From Sipunculus nudus (Eukaryota > Annelida > Sipuncula > Golfingiida > Sipunculidae): a DNA stretch of 64,000 nt. This document shows positions 10,207 to 18,806 of the stretch, piece after piece. The translations under genes and the position numbers were made by a program. Under the pieces are notes generated by a model, which did no database searches, was not told where the DNA came from, and saw only the letters and a list, made by a program, of their open reading frames with translations. Each line of letters begins with the position of its first letter. The stretch's first letter is position 1. The DNA is taken from the NCBI GenBank assembly GCA_026874595.1, contig CM049309.1, positions 39,259,079-39,323,078 on the forward strand. The letters run 5' to 3'.

Positions 10207-12270
10207 ATGCCATTGCATCTCCATACCGCATCAGCCGATGACATTGGTAATATTTTACCTGATACCTGTTCGCCATCGGCTGCTGCAAATATTATTGAAC
10301 TGCGCCAATCCAACCCCCAGTTCGATTTGCATGCATTGGAGCAAGCTTCTGGGCTTGCAGTGTCTGACTGGCAATACTTTCTGGATAAGGGTATTGTGAA
10401 AATTGACTTACCTACGGCTCCTAGTAGTAGTTCTCCTAGAACTCAACCACCACACTCCAAAACTGACCATAGACAGCTTTCTAGGGATGACCGCTATACC
10501 ACTTCTCAGCAACTAGACCATCCCTATGCTGCATTCCCCCCCAACACTAACTCCTGTTCTGACTCTTCGCAGCCCGGTGGTTCTTCCAGGTCTAACCCGC
10601 ATGCAGACATGCTGTCGGTCTATCCAAAGGACAATGTATACCACCAGCCCATACTGGCTTACCCATCTGCCTCTCAATATTGGAGAAGGGGGAGAAATGA
10701 GGGTCTGAGAAGGTACTTGGCCCCCGAGTCAGGGACGGCTCAGCTTTCACTTGATTCGGGTGGTGGTATCTCCTCGGACCCCCATGGTTCTCATCCTCAT
10801 ATGTATACATATCAAGTACCGCGCAACAGGTCCCACAACGAGCCTTCGGAATACCATCCCATGGTAAATGTCCCAAAAGACAAGACCAAGAGACCTTCAG
10901 GCCATCAGCAGCACAGCTACGACATGGGATCTGACTCGCAATACTCTACAAGTCATTATCACTATGACAAGCTACGACATCGCTCACCAAGTAGCAGCCC
11001 AAGTTCAAGTCGTGATCGTGCAAGGTCTCGGAGGGAAAACCGGTCGCACGGAACTTACTCTTCGAATAAAAGTACCCGCCATAACCGAAGCGCCAGTTGC
11101 AGCAGTGGTGATGGGAGAAGGCACTACTCGAAACACCGGCAAGACAAAGTTGAGAGGAGACGCCAATATCATCGAAGCAATAGTAGTGATACCTCCGTAG
11201 AAAGATCTAGGCATCACAAGGCCCAAAGCAGGAGCTCTAGTCGAGAAAGTAGAAGGCATACTGGAAAGCATGGAAGAAAAACCAGACACCATCACAGGGA
11301 TTCATCATCGTCAGGCGAAAGCCGTTCACCACCCGTACGTTCACCACCAAGGCGACAAAGAAGGCACTACCAGAGTCCTCGCGCACCAAAATTGCCAACA
11401 TACAATGGTGATCAGACGTGGCACTCTTTCATATTTCAATTTGAGCGCCTGGCAGACCGTTACAAATGGTCAAGGTCAAAGCAAGCAGATGCCCTGGTTG
11501 ATTGTTTGTCTGGAAAGGCATTAGATTTTGTGAGAGAGATGGAAATCCTGACCGATTACAAGACTCTCCGCAGAGAACTTGACTCTCGATTCGGCACTAA
11601 AGAGACAGCATCCTCAGCAAGGCGCCAGCTACCCTACACCAAACAAAGGGATGATGAGTCCATAGAAGAATTTAGCCAGAGGGTCCACATGCAGGCCTTG
11701 GAAGGATATAAAGGTGCAAAAGAGTCTACCATCAACCAGATCGTAGTAGAGCATTTCTTCCGTGGCTGCAAAGACAAAAAAGCGGTGGAGATAGCTATGA
11801 TGAAGGGTCCCAAGACAATATACAAAGCAGTAAAATGCGTAAAGGATGCCATCAGTAACAGGAAATCCTTGTACGGGCCCACAGGTTTGTCTTCACGGAA
11901 AGTAAGTTTTGTCGATACCTATGAGAACTGTTCAGGGGAAACGAATGGCTTCCAAGTTGTTCGTGCTGCTAGTTTCAATAGGTCAGAGAATCTGAGGCCA
12001 AACCAGAATTCTGTCACAGTACAACAATCAAACGCGCACACTATGAGGGAATTTAGCAACCGTTTGGACAGCATGGAATCAATGTTGCGATCACTCATGC
12101 GTGCACAGTCTCCTCGCCCATCGCGTAGTAGGTCTCCTTCACCACAGCCACCTAATCGCCTAGCAACCCTTGAATGTTACCACTGTCACGAAAAAGGACA
12201 TCTAAAGAAGGATTGTCCGAAGCTCAGGGTTGCTCCTCGCGAACAAAGTCCGTCAGATTTAAAAGAGTAG
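10207..12270 (+). CDS. gag: Gag polyprotein
   Basis: Structural protein of 687 aa that should form the intracellular particle and bind the genomic RNA. I start at ATG 10207 rather than the upstream in-frame ATG at 10054, because a strong splice acceptor lies 14 nt before 10207 and the extra 51 residues are intron-like. Residues about 8-57 (ADDIGNILPDTCSPSAA...) resemble a ComEA-style helix-hairpin-helix repeat. Residues about 260-393 are extremely rich in Arg-Ser, Ser-Arg and His, like an SR-protein RS domain. A capsid-type helical domain runs from about 394 (LPTYNGDQTWHSFIFQFERL) to about 555. A second short RS run precedes a perfect CX2CX4HX4C zinc knuckle at residues 657-670 (CYHCHEKGHLKKDC). 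The frame ends just after a -1 frameshift signal leading to pol. Confidence 0.85.
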   Translation: MPLHLHTASADDIGNILPDTCSPSAAANIIELRQSNPQFDLHALEQASGLAVSDWQYFLDKGIVKIDLPTAPSSSSPRTQPPHSKTDHRQLSRDDRYTTSQQLDHPYAAFPPNTNSCSDSSQPGGSSRSNPHADMLSVYPKDNVYHQPILAYPSASQYWRRGRNEGLRRYLAPESGTAQLSLDSGGGISSDPHGSHPHMYTYQVPRNRSHNEPSEYHPMVNVPKDKTKRPSGHQQHSYDMGSDSQYSTSHYHYDKLRHRSPSSSPSSSRDRARSRRENRSHGTYSSNKSTRHNRSASCSSGDGRRHYSKHRQDKVERRRQYHRSNSSDTSVERSRHHKAQSRSSSRESRRHTGKHGRKTRHHHRDSSSSGESRSPPVRSPPRRQRRHYQSPRAPKLPTYNGDQTWHSFIFQFERLADRYKWSRSKQADALVDCLSGKALDFVREMEILTDYKTLRRELDSRFGTKETASSARRQLPYTKQRDDESIEEFSQRVHMQALEGYKGAKESTINQIVVEHFFRGCKDKKAVEIAMMKGPKTIYKAVKCVKDAISNRKSLYGPTGLSSRKVSFVDTYENCSGETNGFQVVRAASFNRSENLRPNQNSVTVQQSNAHTMREFSNRLDSMESMLRSLMRAQSPRPSRSRSPSPQPPNRLATLECYHCHEKGHLKKDCPKLRVAPREQSPSDLKE

Positions 12271-12300
12271 GGGTGGTGCCTGGAGGCCAGGGCTCCACCC
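12258..12300 (+). promoter_or_regulatory. programmed -1 frameshift signal (slippery site plus hairpin)
   Basis: The heptamer T-TTA-AAA (12258-12264) is in the gag reading phase and fits X-XXY-YYZ. Six nt later, after the gag stop TAG (12268-12270), a nested stem begins: GGGTGG (12271-12276) pairs with CCACCC (12295-12300), and inside it CCTGG (12279-12283) pairs with CCAGG (12287-12291). Slipping back one base joins gag to the open pol frame. Confidence 0.8.
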
Positions 12301-15300
12301 ACTTGAAAGCTGGCCAAGAAAATATCAAAATAGTTTCTCCAGGCAACAAAGAGGTTCTTGTAACACACACAGGACGCGATCGAAATGAGCAGGCCAAACA
12401 TACTGATCTGGAATCAACATCAGATCGTGAAACCCTCCCGGAGATTCTAGTAAGGAAATCTCAAGGACTTAGTTTAATCGTCCCTGTGGCTGTAAATGGA
12501 ATCTCCACTCCAGCTGTTGTTGATAGTGCGGCACAAGTGACTATAATAAGTGAGAGTCTGGCGAAGACATTGCCCCATAAGATCCAAGAGATTCATAAAG
12601 TCACACTAAAGGGGATAGGTTCCAGTATCCCGGCTTCAAAGGTCAAAGGAATAAAAATCAAAGTTGGTAAAAATGAGTACGACACAGAAGTTTACGTGGC
12701 AGATGTCACCGACCCAGTGCTCCTTGGCCTTGATTTTCTGTCAGGGAATAAATGCATCGTGGATCTTGCGAGGAATGTCATTTCCATGCCTGGCGAAACC
12801 ATTACGGCATCTTTGCAGAGAAATGGAGGAGGTGATGACTATTCTGTGTTCAAAGTAGTGACGAAGCAACGTACAGTGGTGCCACCTCATTCTATCTCCC
12901 TTGTCCCTGTGGAGGTAACACAAGGAAATCCAGAGGTTCAAGAATATGTCGTTCAGCCAAGGGAGGACTGCGAATCGCTTCTTATTTCATGTACACTCAT
13001 GCAGACACAGGGATATGTTCGAGTCATCAATGATAAAGCCCACCATGTAACGCTTAGGTGTAATTATCATGTTGGAGGAGCCACAGAAGCTACTGAGGTA
13101 ATCAACCCTGAATTAAATTGCAACCCATCTGTTAGATGTGCAACTGCCATGTCGGGAACGGAGACTGTTGCTGGAGTTGACACAGAGTCGGCTAAGCTTA
13201 GTTCTGTGTCTAGTAGTTCTGAAGTTCCTATGGGTGGAGTGAATTCTATTGGCGAAGGTGATGGGTCGGCAGAGCTCGCCCGCATTCGGAACCAATCAGA
13301 AGAAGCAAAGCCCCAGCTAGACCTATTAAAGGAAATGCCTGAGCACCTACGCGACCTCTTTCAAGACACAAAGAAATCTGTATCAGAAGAACAAGCAGCT
13401 CTGATCGGCAATATGCTAGTAGAATATCAGAACATATTTGCAACGCATGATTTAGACTTGGGTTGTCTGAGCACCGTTAGACATCATATCAATACCAAGG
13501 ATGCCCCTCCGGTACAACAACGTATGCGTCGTACACCTCTAGGCTTTGAAGAGGAAGAGAGAAGACATCTGGATAAAATGTTGGCTGCAGGTGTGATCAA
13601 ACCTTCCGAATCAGAATGGGCCTCTGCACCAGTACTTGTGCGCAAGAAAGATGGTGGGGTCCGTTGGTGTGTGGATTTTCGTGCCTTGAATGATGTCACG
13701 GTCAAAGATCAGTATCCTCTTCCCCTAATAGAGGATTGCCTCGACACCCTTGCTGGCACGCGCTACTTCAGCACTCTCGACCTAGCTTCTGGTTATTACC
13801 AGATTGAGTTGGACCAAGAATCACGAAAGAAGACGGCGTTTATAACGAAGTATGGCCTCTTTGAGCATACTCGAATGGGGTTTGGACTTTGCAATGCCCC
13901 AGGGACATTTCAACGCGCAATGAATCTTGTGCTTCGTGGCCTCACCTGGACCGAAGTCCTGGTTTACCTCGACGATGTGATTGTTCTCGGCTCAAGCTTC
14001 GAACAACACATGACTACCCTGCAAAATGTATTTGATCGCCTACGAGCACATAATCTGAAGCTGAAACCCAAAAAGTGCTCGTTACTGAAATCAGAGGTTG
14101 AATTCCTTGGGCGGCGCCTGAGCAAAGAAGGCATGTCAGTAACTCCAGGAAAGGAAGATGCCATCAGGAATTGGCCCGTTCCCACAGGTAGGAAAGAACT
14201 TGAATGTTTCCTCGGTTATGCTAATTACCATCGTGCGCATGTGAAAGGGTATGCAGGAATCTCAGCCTGCCTGTACCAGCTGGTCAAACCAAAAGTTCCG
14301 TTCAGCTGGTTGGAGGAACATGAAGAATCCTTCACGCACCTGAAGGAGGTTTTGAGCTCAGCCCCGTGCCTGGCCTTCCCTCTACCACAAGGAATGTTTC
14401 TGCTTGACTGTGATGCGTCTGACACAGCAATAGGAGCTGAACTCTCTCAAGTACAGCAAGGGCAAGAGAGGACAATAGCTTATGCCAGTCATGTTCTCAC
14501 ACCGTTACAGAGGAGATATTGTACAACCAGGAAGGAGCTTTTGGCCGTAGTCAAATTCTGTCGTCACTTCCGTCATTATCTCCTGGGCAGAAGATTTACA
14601 GTCAGGTCAGATCACAACAGTTTGGCCTGGCTCACAAGATTTCGCCACATAGAAGGTCAGTTAGCAAGGTGGCTTGAAGAACTTGCCCAGTATGACTTTT
14701 CGATCCTTCATAGACAAGGGTCGAAACATAGTAACGCTGATGGACTATCGAGGATCACAGACTCGCTGATGCCTTGTGATTGTTATCTGGCCGGCACAGA
14801 TGTTACTTCTCTACCATGCAAGGGTTGCAACTATTGTCAAAGAGCTCATGATCAATGGTCCCGGTTTGAAGAAGATGTTGATGATGTGGTACCTTTGGCA
14901 GTAAAGAAACTGGATTTGTGCACAGGGGAAGAGCCTGTACAACGCAGGGCGGCTGAGCTTTCCTCATGTACAGAATCCTCAAATGTGCCAATTCCAGAAT
15001 TCAAGCTACAGCCGGCTGAGCTTGCTGTAGCTGATAACGGTACCAGTAGTGTTTCGGATTTGCAAGAAATTCCAGATGATCCCATTGGAGACCCTGATGA
15101 AACAGACCAAATGCATGAGGCATCACTTTCAAACTGGCTCCCTTCTTATACCTCAGAGGAGCTAAGGAAGTTTCAGAAGGAGGACCCAGACCTGACTCCA
15201 ATATTCGATTGGCTAGAAGAAGGCGATCCAACTCCAGAAGAATTGTTCATCTGTAGCCCAGCTACAAAACATTTCTGGATAAGCAAGACCCAGCTTAGAC

Positions 15301-17039
15301 AAAGAGATGGCGTCCTCTTCTATTTGTGGGAGGGGAGACCAGAACGGGAACTATGTCTCATCGTACCAGAGTCCCTCAGAGAAGAAGTTCTTCACTTCTG
15401 TCACGATGCACGCACTGCAGGCCATTTGGGGAGAGACAAGACTCTTGGTCGCTTGAAAAGGTCTTTTCTATGGTTCAACATGGGAAGAGATTGTGCTTTG
15501 CATGTAATGTCCTGTGGCGTTTGCAACCGCAATAAGAAGCCATCGGTAAAACCCAAAGCAGGATTACAGGTATACCACGCTGGTTACCCAATGGAACGAG
15601 TACACATTGATGTGTTGGGCCCATTCACTGCAAGTGAGGACGGAAACAAGTACATTTTGATGATGTGTGACCAGTTTTCAAAATGGCTCGAATGCGCAGC
15701 AATTCCTGAACAGACTGCAGAACTGGTAGCACAAAAGTTCCTGCTCCACTTCGTAGTAACCTTTGGGTGTCCCTTGGAGGTGTTTACGGACCAAGGAAGA
15801 AATTTTGAATCTAACTTATTCTCAGCCTTCTGCTCATCACTTGGAATCGCAAAGAAACGCACCACGCCGTATCACCCTGCTTCCAACGGCCAGGTCGAGA
15901 GGCAAAATCGCAATGTTCTTCAAATCATAAGGTGCCTCATCGAAGGGAACACCAGGGCTTGGGATAAAGATCTTCCATTGGTGGTTATGGCACTACATGC
16001 GATGGTGAACCGTTCTACAGGCTTTACGGCCAATCAAATTATGCTTGGCCGAGAGGTTCTACAACCCGTAGACATTATCATGGGGACTGCAAAGGAAAAT
16101 GTTACAGCTCAGAACCCGGAGCGCTGGATTGCAGATCTCGAAAAGAGAATGACATGGATTCACCAAGAGGTGCGCCAACGTTTGAAGGCAACACTCTTAC
16201 ACCAAAAGAGAACCTACGATCGCAACTTGAAGGAGGCCAAGTATAACCCAGGTGACCTAGTATACGTACTGGAAAAGTCGACAAAGAAAGGCCTCAGCCC
16301 CAAGTTGCAACCCGTCTGGAGAGGGCCCTACTTGGTGATTTCGAGTAAGCCACCCATATATCGGATCCAGACAAGAAAGTCGCAACAGACACTCCATCAT
16401 AATAACATGAAAGCATGTAGAGACCGGGAGATCCCCCTATGGTTGCGACGGATTAGAAACAAATTCTGGAAGGGAGACCTTGAAAATACTGCAGAATTAG
16501 GGGAGCAAGGTGAACTGGGAGATGATGAAATGGTAAAGAGCGATGCCTCTACTAGACCTCTGGACAAGGTTAGGTGTGACAATACAGACATCAGGGCACA
16601 GACATGGGATGAGGGGGTAAAGCGCGACGCAACTGATGAATCCAAAGACAGTACCCCTGGTGTGCCTCTGGCCGGCATGGCTCTGCCAGATGCACGTCAA
16701 CATAAAGTAAAGCGCGATGACCCTGACAAATCCAAAGACAGTAACTCTGATGTGCCTCTGGCCGGCATGGCTCTGCCAGACTCGCATCAACACAAAGTAA
16801 AGTCCAGAGACCCCAATGAATCCGTGGACAGCATCTCTGATGTGCCTCTGGCCGGCATGACTCTGCCAGACTCACATAGGGTTGCATCTGATGAAGAAAA
16901 AGCTGGCGCAACTAACAGTGTCCATCCTGATCAACAGAGGTGTATCCCCATAATCAGCGATTCTGAGGATACGACCCAGACAACATCCAGAGGAAGGAAG
17001 GTGCGTCGCCCTTCCCACCTCAGAGATTTTGTTAGATAA
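12258..17039 (+). CDS. pol: Pol polyprotein (PR-RT-RNase H-IN), -1 frame of gag
   Basis: About 1,593 codons read from the frameshift site; the open frame itself starts at 12174. Protease comes first, with an unusual DSA active-site triplet (Asp at residue 89, codon 12522) and a later LLGLDFL motif. Reverse transcriptase follows with YLDD at 570-573. RNase H has CDASD (Asp about 719), KELLAV and SDHNSL. Integrase has an HHCC zinc domain (HFCHDARTAGHLG ... CGVCNRNK) and a DD35E core: Asp 1118 (HIDVLG), Asp 1178 (FTDQG), Glu 1214 (NGQVERQ). A GPY/F-type module follows (WRGPYLVIS), and no chromodomain is seen. The last 200 or so residues are a hydrophilic tail with three 30-residue repeats. The frame is intact throughout. 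Pol would copy the RNA genome and insert the DNA. Confidence 0.93.
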   Translation, partial: FKRVGVVPGGQGSTHLKAGQENIKIVSPGNKEVLVTHTGRDRNEQAKHTDLESTSDRETLPEILVRKSQGLSLIVPVAVNGISTPAVVDSAAQVTIISESLAKTLPHKIQEIHKVTLKGIGSSIPASKVKGIKIKVGKNEYDTEVYVADVTDPVLLGLDFLSGNKCIVDLARNVISMPGETITASLQRNGGGDDYSVFKVVTKQRTVVPPHSISLVPVEVTQGNPEVQEYVVQPREDCESLLISCTLMQTQGYVRVINDKAHHVTLRCNYHVGGATEATEVINPELNCNPSVRCATAMSGTETVAGVDTESAKLSSVSSSSEVPMGGVNSIGEGDGSAELARIRNQSEEAKPQLDLLKEMPEHLRDLFQDTKKSVSEEQAALIGNMLVEYQNIFATHDLDLGCLSTVRHHINTKDAPPVQQRMRRTPLGFEEEERRHLDKMLAAGVIKPSESEWASAPVLVRKKDGGVRWCVDFRALNDVTVKDQYPLPLIEDCLDTLAGTRYFSTLDLASGYYQIELDQESRKKTAFITKYGLFEHTRMGFGLCNAPGTFQRAMNLVLRGLTWTEVLVYLDDVIVLGSSFEQHMTTLQNVFDRLRAHNLKLKPKKCSLLKSEVEFLGRRLSKEGMSVTPGKEDAIRNWPVPTGRKELECFLGYANYHRAHVKGYAGISACLYQLVKPKVPFSWLEEHEESFTHLKEVLSSAPCLAFPLPQGMFLLDCDASDTAIGAELSQVQQGQERTIAYASHVLTPLQRRYCTTRKELLAVVKFCRHFRHYLLGRRFTVRSDHNSLAWLTRFRHIEGQLARWLEELAQYDFSILHRQGSKHSNADGLSRITDSLMPCDCYLAGTDVTSLPCKGCNYCQRAHDQWSRFEEDVDDVVPLAVKKLDLCTGEEPVQRRAAELSSCTESSNVPIPEFKLQPAELAVADNGTSSVSDLQEIPDDPIGDPDETDQMHEASLSNWLPSYTSEELRKFQKEDPDLTPIFDWLEEGDPTPEELFICSPATKHFWISKTQLRQRDGVLFYLWEGRPERELCLIVPESLREEVLHFCHDARTAGHLGRDKTLGRLKRSFLWFNMGRDCALHVMSCGVCNRNKKPSVKPKAGLQVYHAGYPMERVHIDVLGPFTASEDGNKYILMMCDQFSKWLECAAIPEQTAELVAQKFLLHFVVTFGCPLEVFTDQGRNFESNLFSAFCSSLGIAKKRTTPYHPASNGQVERQNRNVLQIIRCLIEGNTRAWDKDLPLVVMALHAMVNRSTGFTANQIMLGREVLQPVDIIMGTAKENVTAQNPERWIADLEKRMTWIHQEVRQRLKATLLHQKRTYDRNLKEAKYNPGDLVYVLEKSTKKGLSPKLQPVWRGPYLVISSKPPIYRIQTRKSQQTLHHNNMKACRDREIPLWLRRIRNKFWKGDLENTAELGEQGELGDDEMVKSDASTRPLDKVRCDNTDIRAQTWDEGVKRDATDESKDSTPGVPLAGMALPDARQHKVKRDDPDKSKDSNSDVPLAGMALPDSHQHKVKSRDPNESVDSISDVPLAGMTLPDSHRVASDEEKAGATNSVHPDQQRCIPIISDSEDTTQTTSRGRKVRRPSHLRDFVR
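16618..16887 (+). repeat. three 90-bp repeats in the pol tail
   Basis: Units begin at 16618, 16708 and 16798 with exact 90-bp spacing. Each encodes 30 residues with the core VPLAGM(A/T)LPD and a charged KxKRDDPDKSKDS-like arm. The repeats lie beyond the integrase GPY/F module and belong to no domain I know. Confidence 0.85.
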
Positions 17040-17110
17040 GGTGTTTAGGCTAACAGCATGATAGTATAAGGCTGTTCTCATTAGTTAAGTACATCAATTT
17101 AAAGTTTTTT

Positions 17111-17127
17111 AGAGTTCCTATTTGCAG
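17111..17127 (+). promoter_or_regulatory. splice acceptor before ORF3
   Basis: AGAGTTCCTATTTGCAG ends at 17127, 13 nt before the ORF3 ATG. The spacing mirrors the gag acceptor (14 nt). Joining the LTR donor at 8359 to this site would give a subgenomic message for ORF3, as for env in errantiviruses. Confidence 0.5.
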
Positions 17128-17140
17128 ATTTGTTATTAAT

Positions 17141-18583
17141 ATGGATGCTGCTGGTGAGGCAAGCTTTGAGCCTGACTATGACGAGGAGGTGGCCCCTACT
17201 GGATCAGCAATAGGGCAAAAGACAAGGCAAAGATGGAAGTATAAGTTGTGCTCCGTTTGCAATGAACGCACAACGCACATGAAGCGCCATTGTCTACAAA
17301 CACATTTACCCTGGTGGTTCCAGCCGCACACTGCCTGCTGGGAGTGCAAAGTCCAGGAAGGCTGTAACAGTTTCCTTCAGTTGAAACATCACAGTGAGGG
17401 ATGTGTTCTCACTTTTGGGGAAGAGCAGCGCACCCAATGGGTCCGGTGGGCGGCAGGACTTCTAAGTTTCTTAAGGGATGGATTAAGGCTGGCATCCCTC
17501 CGCCAACTCCAGGACCATGTGTCACGCCAACATCTGTACAATCCAAATCTCCACCCGGGGAAAGAGTTTACCCCCCAAGAGATCGACCTCCTCATGTCCG
17601 TGTCTAGAAAGTATGATATAGCCACACCTCCTGAGCTGAGGGCAGCACCCCCAAATTGCCCCTTGGCAGTGCTGCATTGGGACACAGTCGTACGGGTGGT
17701 GGAAACTCTGCCTTCAAAGCCACAAGACTTCCAAGATTTCCAGCCTTCCGTGTTGCCATCTGGAGAGCAGCCATCCGATAAACCTTGGCCAGTCACCTTC
17801 ATCGACTCCCATGCGCACATAGACATGTTGTTGGCCAGAAGTAAATACAACACCTTTGGCCAGTACGAGAGGGCTGTCGGCCAGCGAGATTTTCAACTTG
17901 CCGGTATTGTGGCCAACTATGTGTACCCGGACCACTGGGGGGACAGCCACACACACTCACTACTTGGTGATCCACGTGTTAAACTAACCTTTGGTGTGCA
18001 TCCTAGGATGGTAAGGCAGTCTGGGGACCTGGCGAGGTACGTTGGGCGGTTGGATCAGTTCCTAGCTTCCCCTAACTGTGTGGGCCTCGGGGAGATAGGA
18101 CTGGAATTACATAACGCCAATGCGGAGCACCAGGAGTTACAAATGGAATTTCTGAGGAGGGTATTACCTCTCTTGCACCGGCATGATAAAGTTTTAGTGC
18201 TGCACTGTCGGGATGATGGAGATGGAGCCGCTGGAAGAGCAATGTTACGTTTGCTACAGGACTTTGGGCTCCAGAAACATCGAATCCACCGGCACTGCTT
18301 TAGTGGCGATGTTTCTGAGCTGCGTGAGTGGAACAGTGTATTGCCCATCTGCTACTTTGGGTTGGCGAAAACGCGCGCAGTGCCGTTCATCACCAGGTCT
18401 ACACTCTCGCGCTTTCCATTAGACAAACTGCTCCTGGAATCGGATGCTCCTTATCTCTGTCGAACGCCGTGGGATATCAGACAGGTGCTGGAACAGATAT
18501 CCCAGTGCAGGAACGTCCCGGAGAGTACCCTGCTGCATCTAGCCAACCACAATGCAGCAGCGCTATACGGACCCTTCTGTTAG
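17141..18583 (+). CDS. ORF3: zinc-finger/TatD-type metal-dependent nuclease
   Basis: A 480-aa protein in the env position, 101 nt after the pol stop and in its own frame. The N-terminal part has two Cys/His clusters (C37, C40, H50, H55; and C66, C69, H83 or H84, C88) that look like atypical zinc fingers. The C-terminal part (about 218-480) is a TatD-family domain with all six expected metal ligands: H224 and H226 (DSHAHIDM), E318 (GEIGLE), H355 (VLHCRD), H385 (HCFSG) and D435 (LLESDAPYL). TatD enzymes are TIM-barrel DNases or 3'-5' exonucleases; cellular homologues act in DNA repair and apoptotic DNA breakdown. No signal peptide or membrane segment is visible. The domain identification is firm. 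Its role in the element is unknown; trimming of cDNA ends or degrading competing or foreign DNA are guesses. Confidence 0.9.
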   Translation: MDAAGEASFEPDYDEEVAPTGSAIGQKTRQRWKYKLCSVCNERTTHMKRHCLQTHLPWWFQPHTACWECKVQEGCNSFLQLKHHSEGCVLTFGEEQRTQWVRWAAGLLSFLRDGLRLASLRQLQDHVSRQHLYNPNLHPGKEFTPQEIDLLMSVSRKYDIATPPELRAAPPNCPLAVLHWDTVVRVVETLPSKPQDFQDFQPSVLPSGEQPSDKPWPVTFIDSHAHIDMLLARSKYNTFGQYERAVGQRDFQLAGIVANYVYPDHWGDSHTHSLLGDPRVKLTFGVHPRMVRQSGDLARYVGRLDQFLASPNCVGLGEIGLELHNANAEHQELQMEFLRRVLPLLHRHDKVLVLHCRDDGDGAAGRAMLRLLQDFGLQKHRIHRHCFSGDVSELREWNSVLPICYFGLAKTRAVPFITRSTLSRFPLDKLLLESDAPYLCRTPWDIRQVLEQISQCRNVPESTLLHLANHNAAALYGPFC

Positions 18584-18591
18584 TGGTTTTG

Positions 18592-18750
18592 TTAGTTGAC
18601 CAGGGAAACGGCTAAGCTCTTTTCACTGGTGCTTCTAACATGCCCCAAGTGTAATTTGTGGACTTGACAAAGGAGCGGCTCAGCTCTCTCCTTTTAGTTA
18701 TGAATATTTTAATTTGACAGAGGAACGGCTCTGCTTTCTCTTCAAAGTGA
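18592..18750 (+). repeat. three short hairpin-like repeats after ORF3
   Basis: A motif of the form TTGAC.RRGGRRCGGCTnnGCT(C/T)T occurs at about 18594, 18664 and 18714. Each copy contains complementary GAGC/GCTC- or AGC/GCT-type arms. The position between the last ORF and the polypurine tract suggests an RNA-level role such as export or 3'-end function, but this is inference. Confidence 0.6.
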
Positions 18751-18792
18751 TGATCATTTGGACTGTTAGAATGACTTTAAAACCTATTCCTT

Positions 18793-18806
18793 AAAAGGGG
18801 GGAGAG
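18793..18806 (+). other. polypurine tract
   Basis: AAAAGGGGGGAGAG directly abuts the 3' LTR, the standard primer for plus-strand DNA synthesis. Confidence 0.9.

Noticed and set aside
17141-18583. TatD ORF as a host gene that happened to sit inside the element
   Set aside because: It lies between pol and the polypurine tract within identical LTRs, is intronless, and has an acceptor spaced like that of gag, so it belongs to the element.
17141-18583. ORF3 as an env gene
   Set aside because: No signal peptide, transmembrane helix, glycosylation-rich ectodomain or fusion features are visible, and the TatD ligand set explains the protein.
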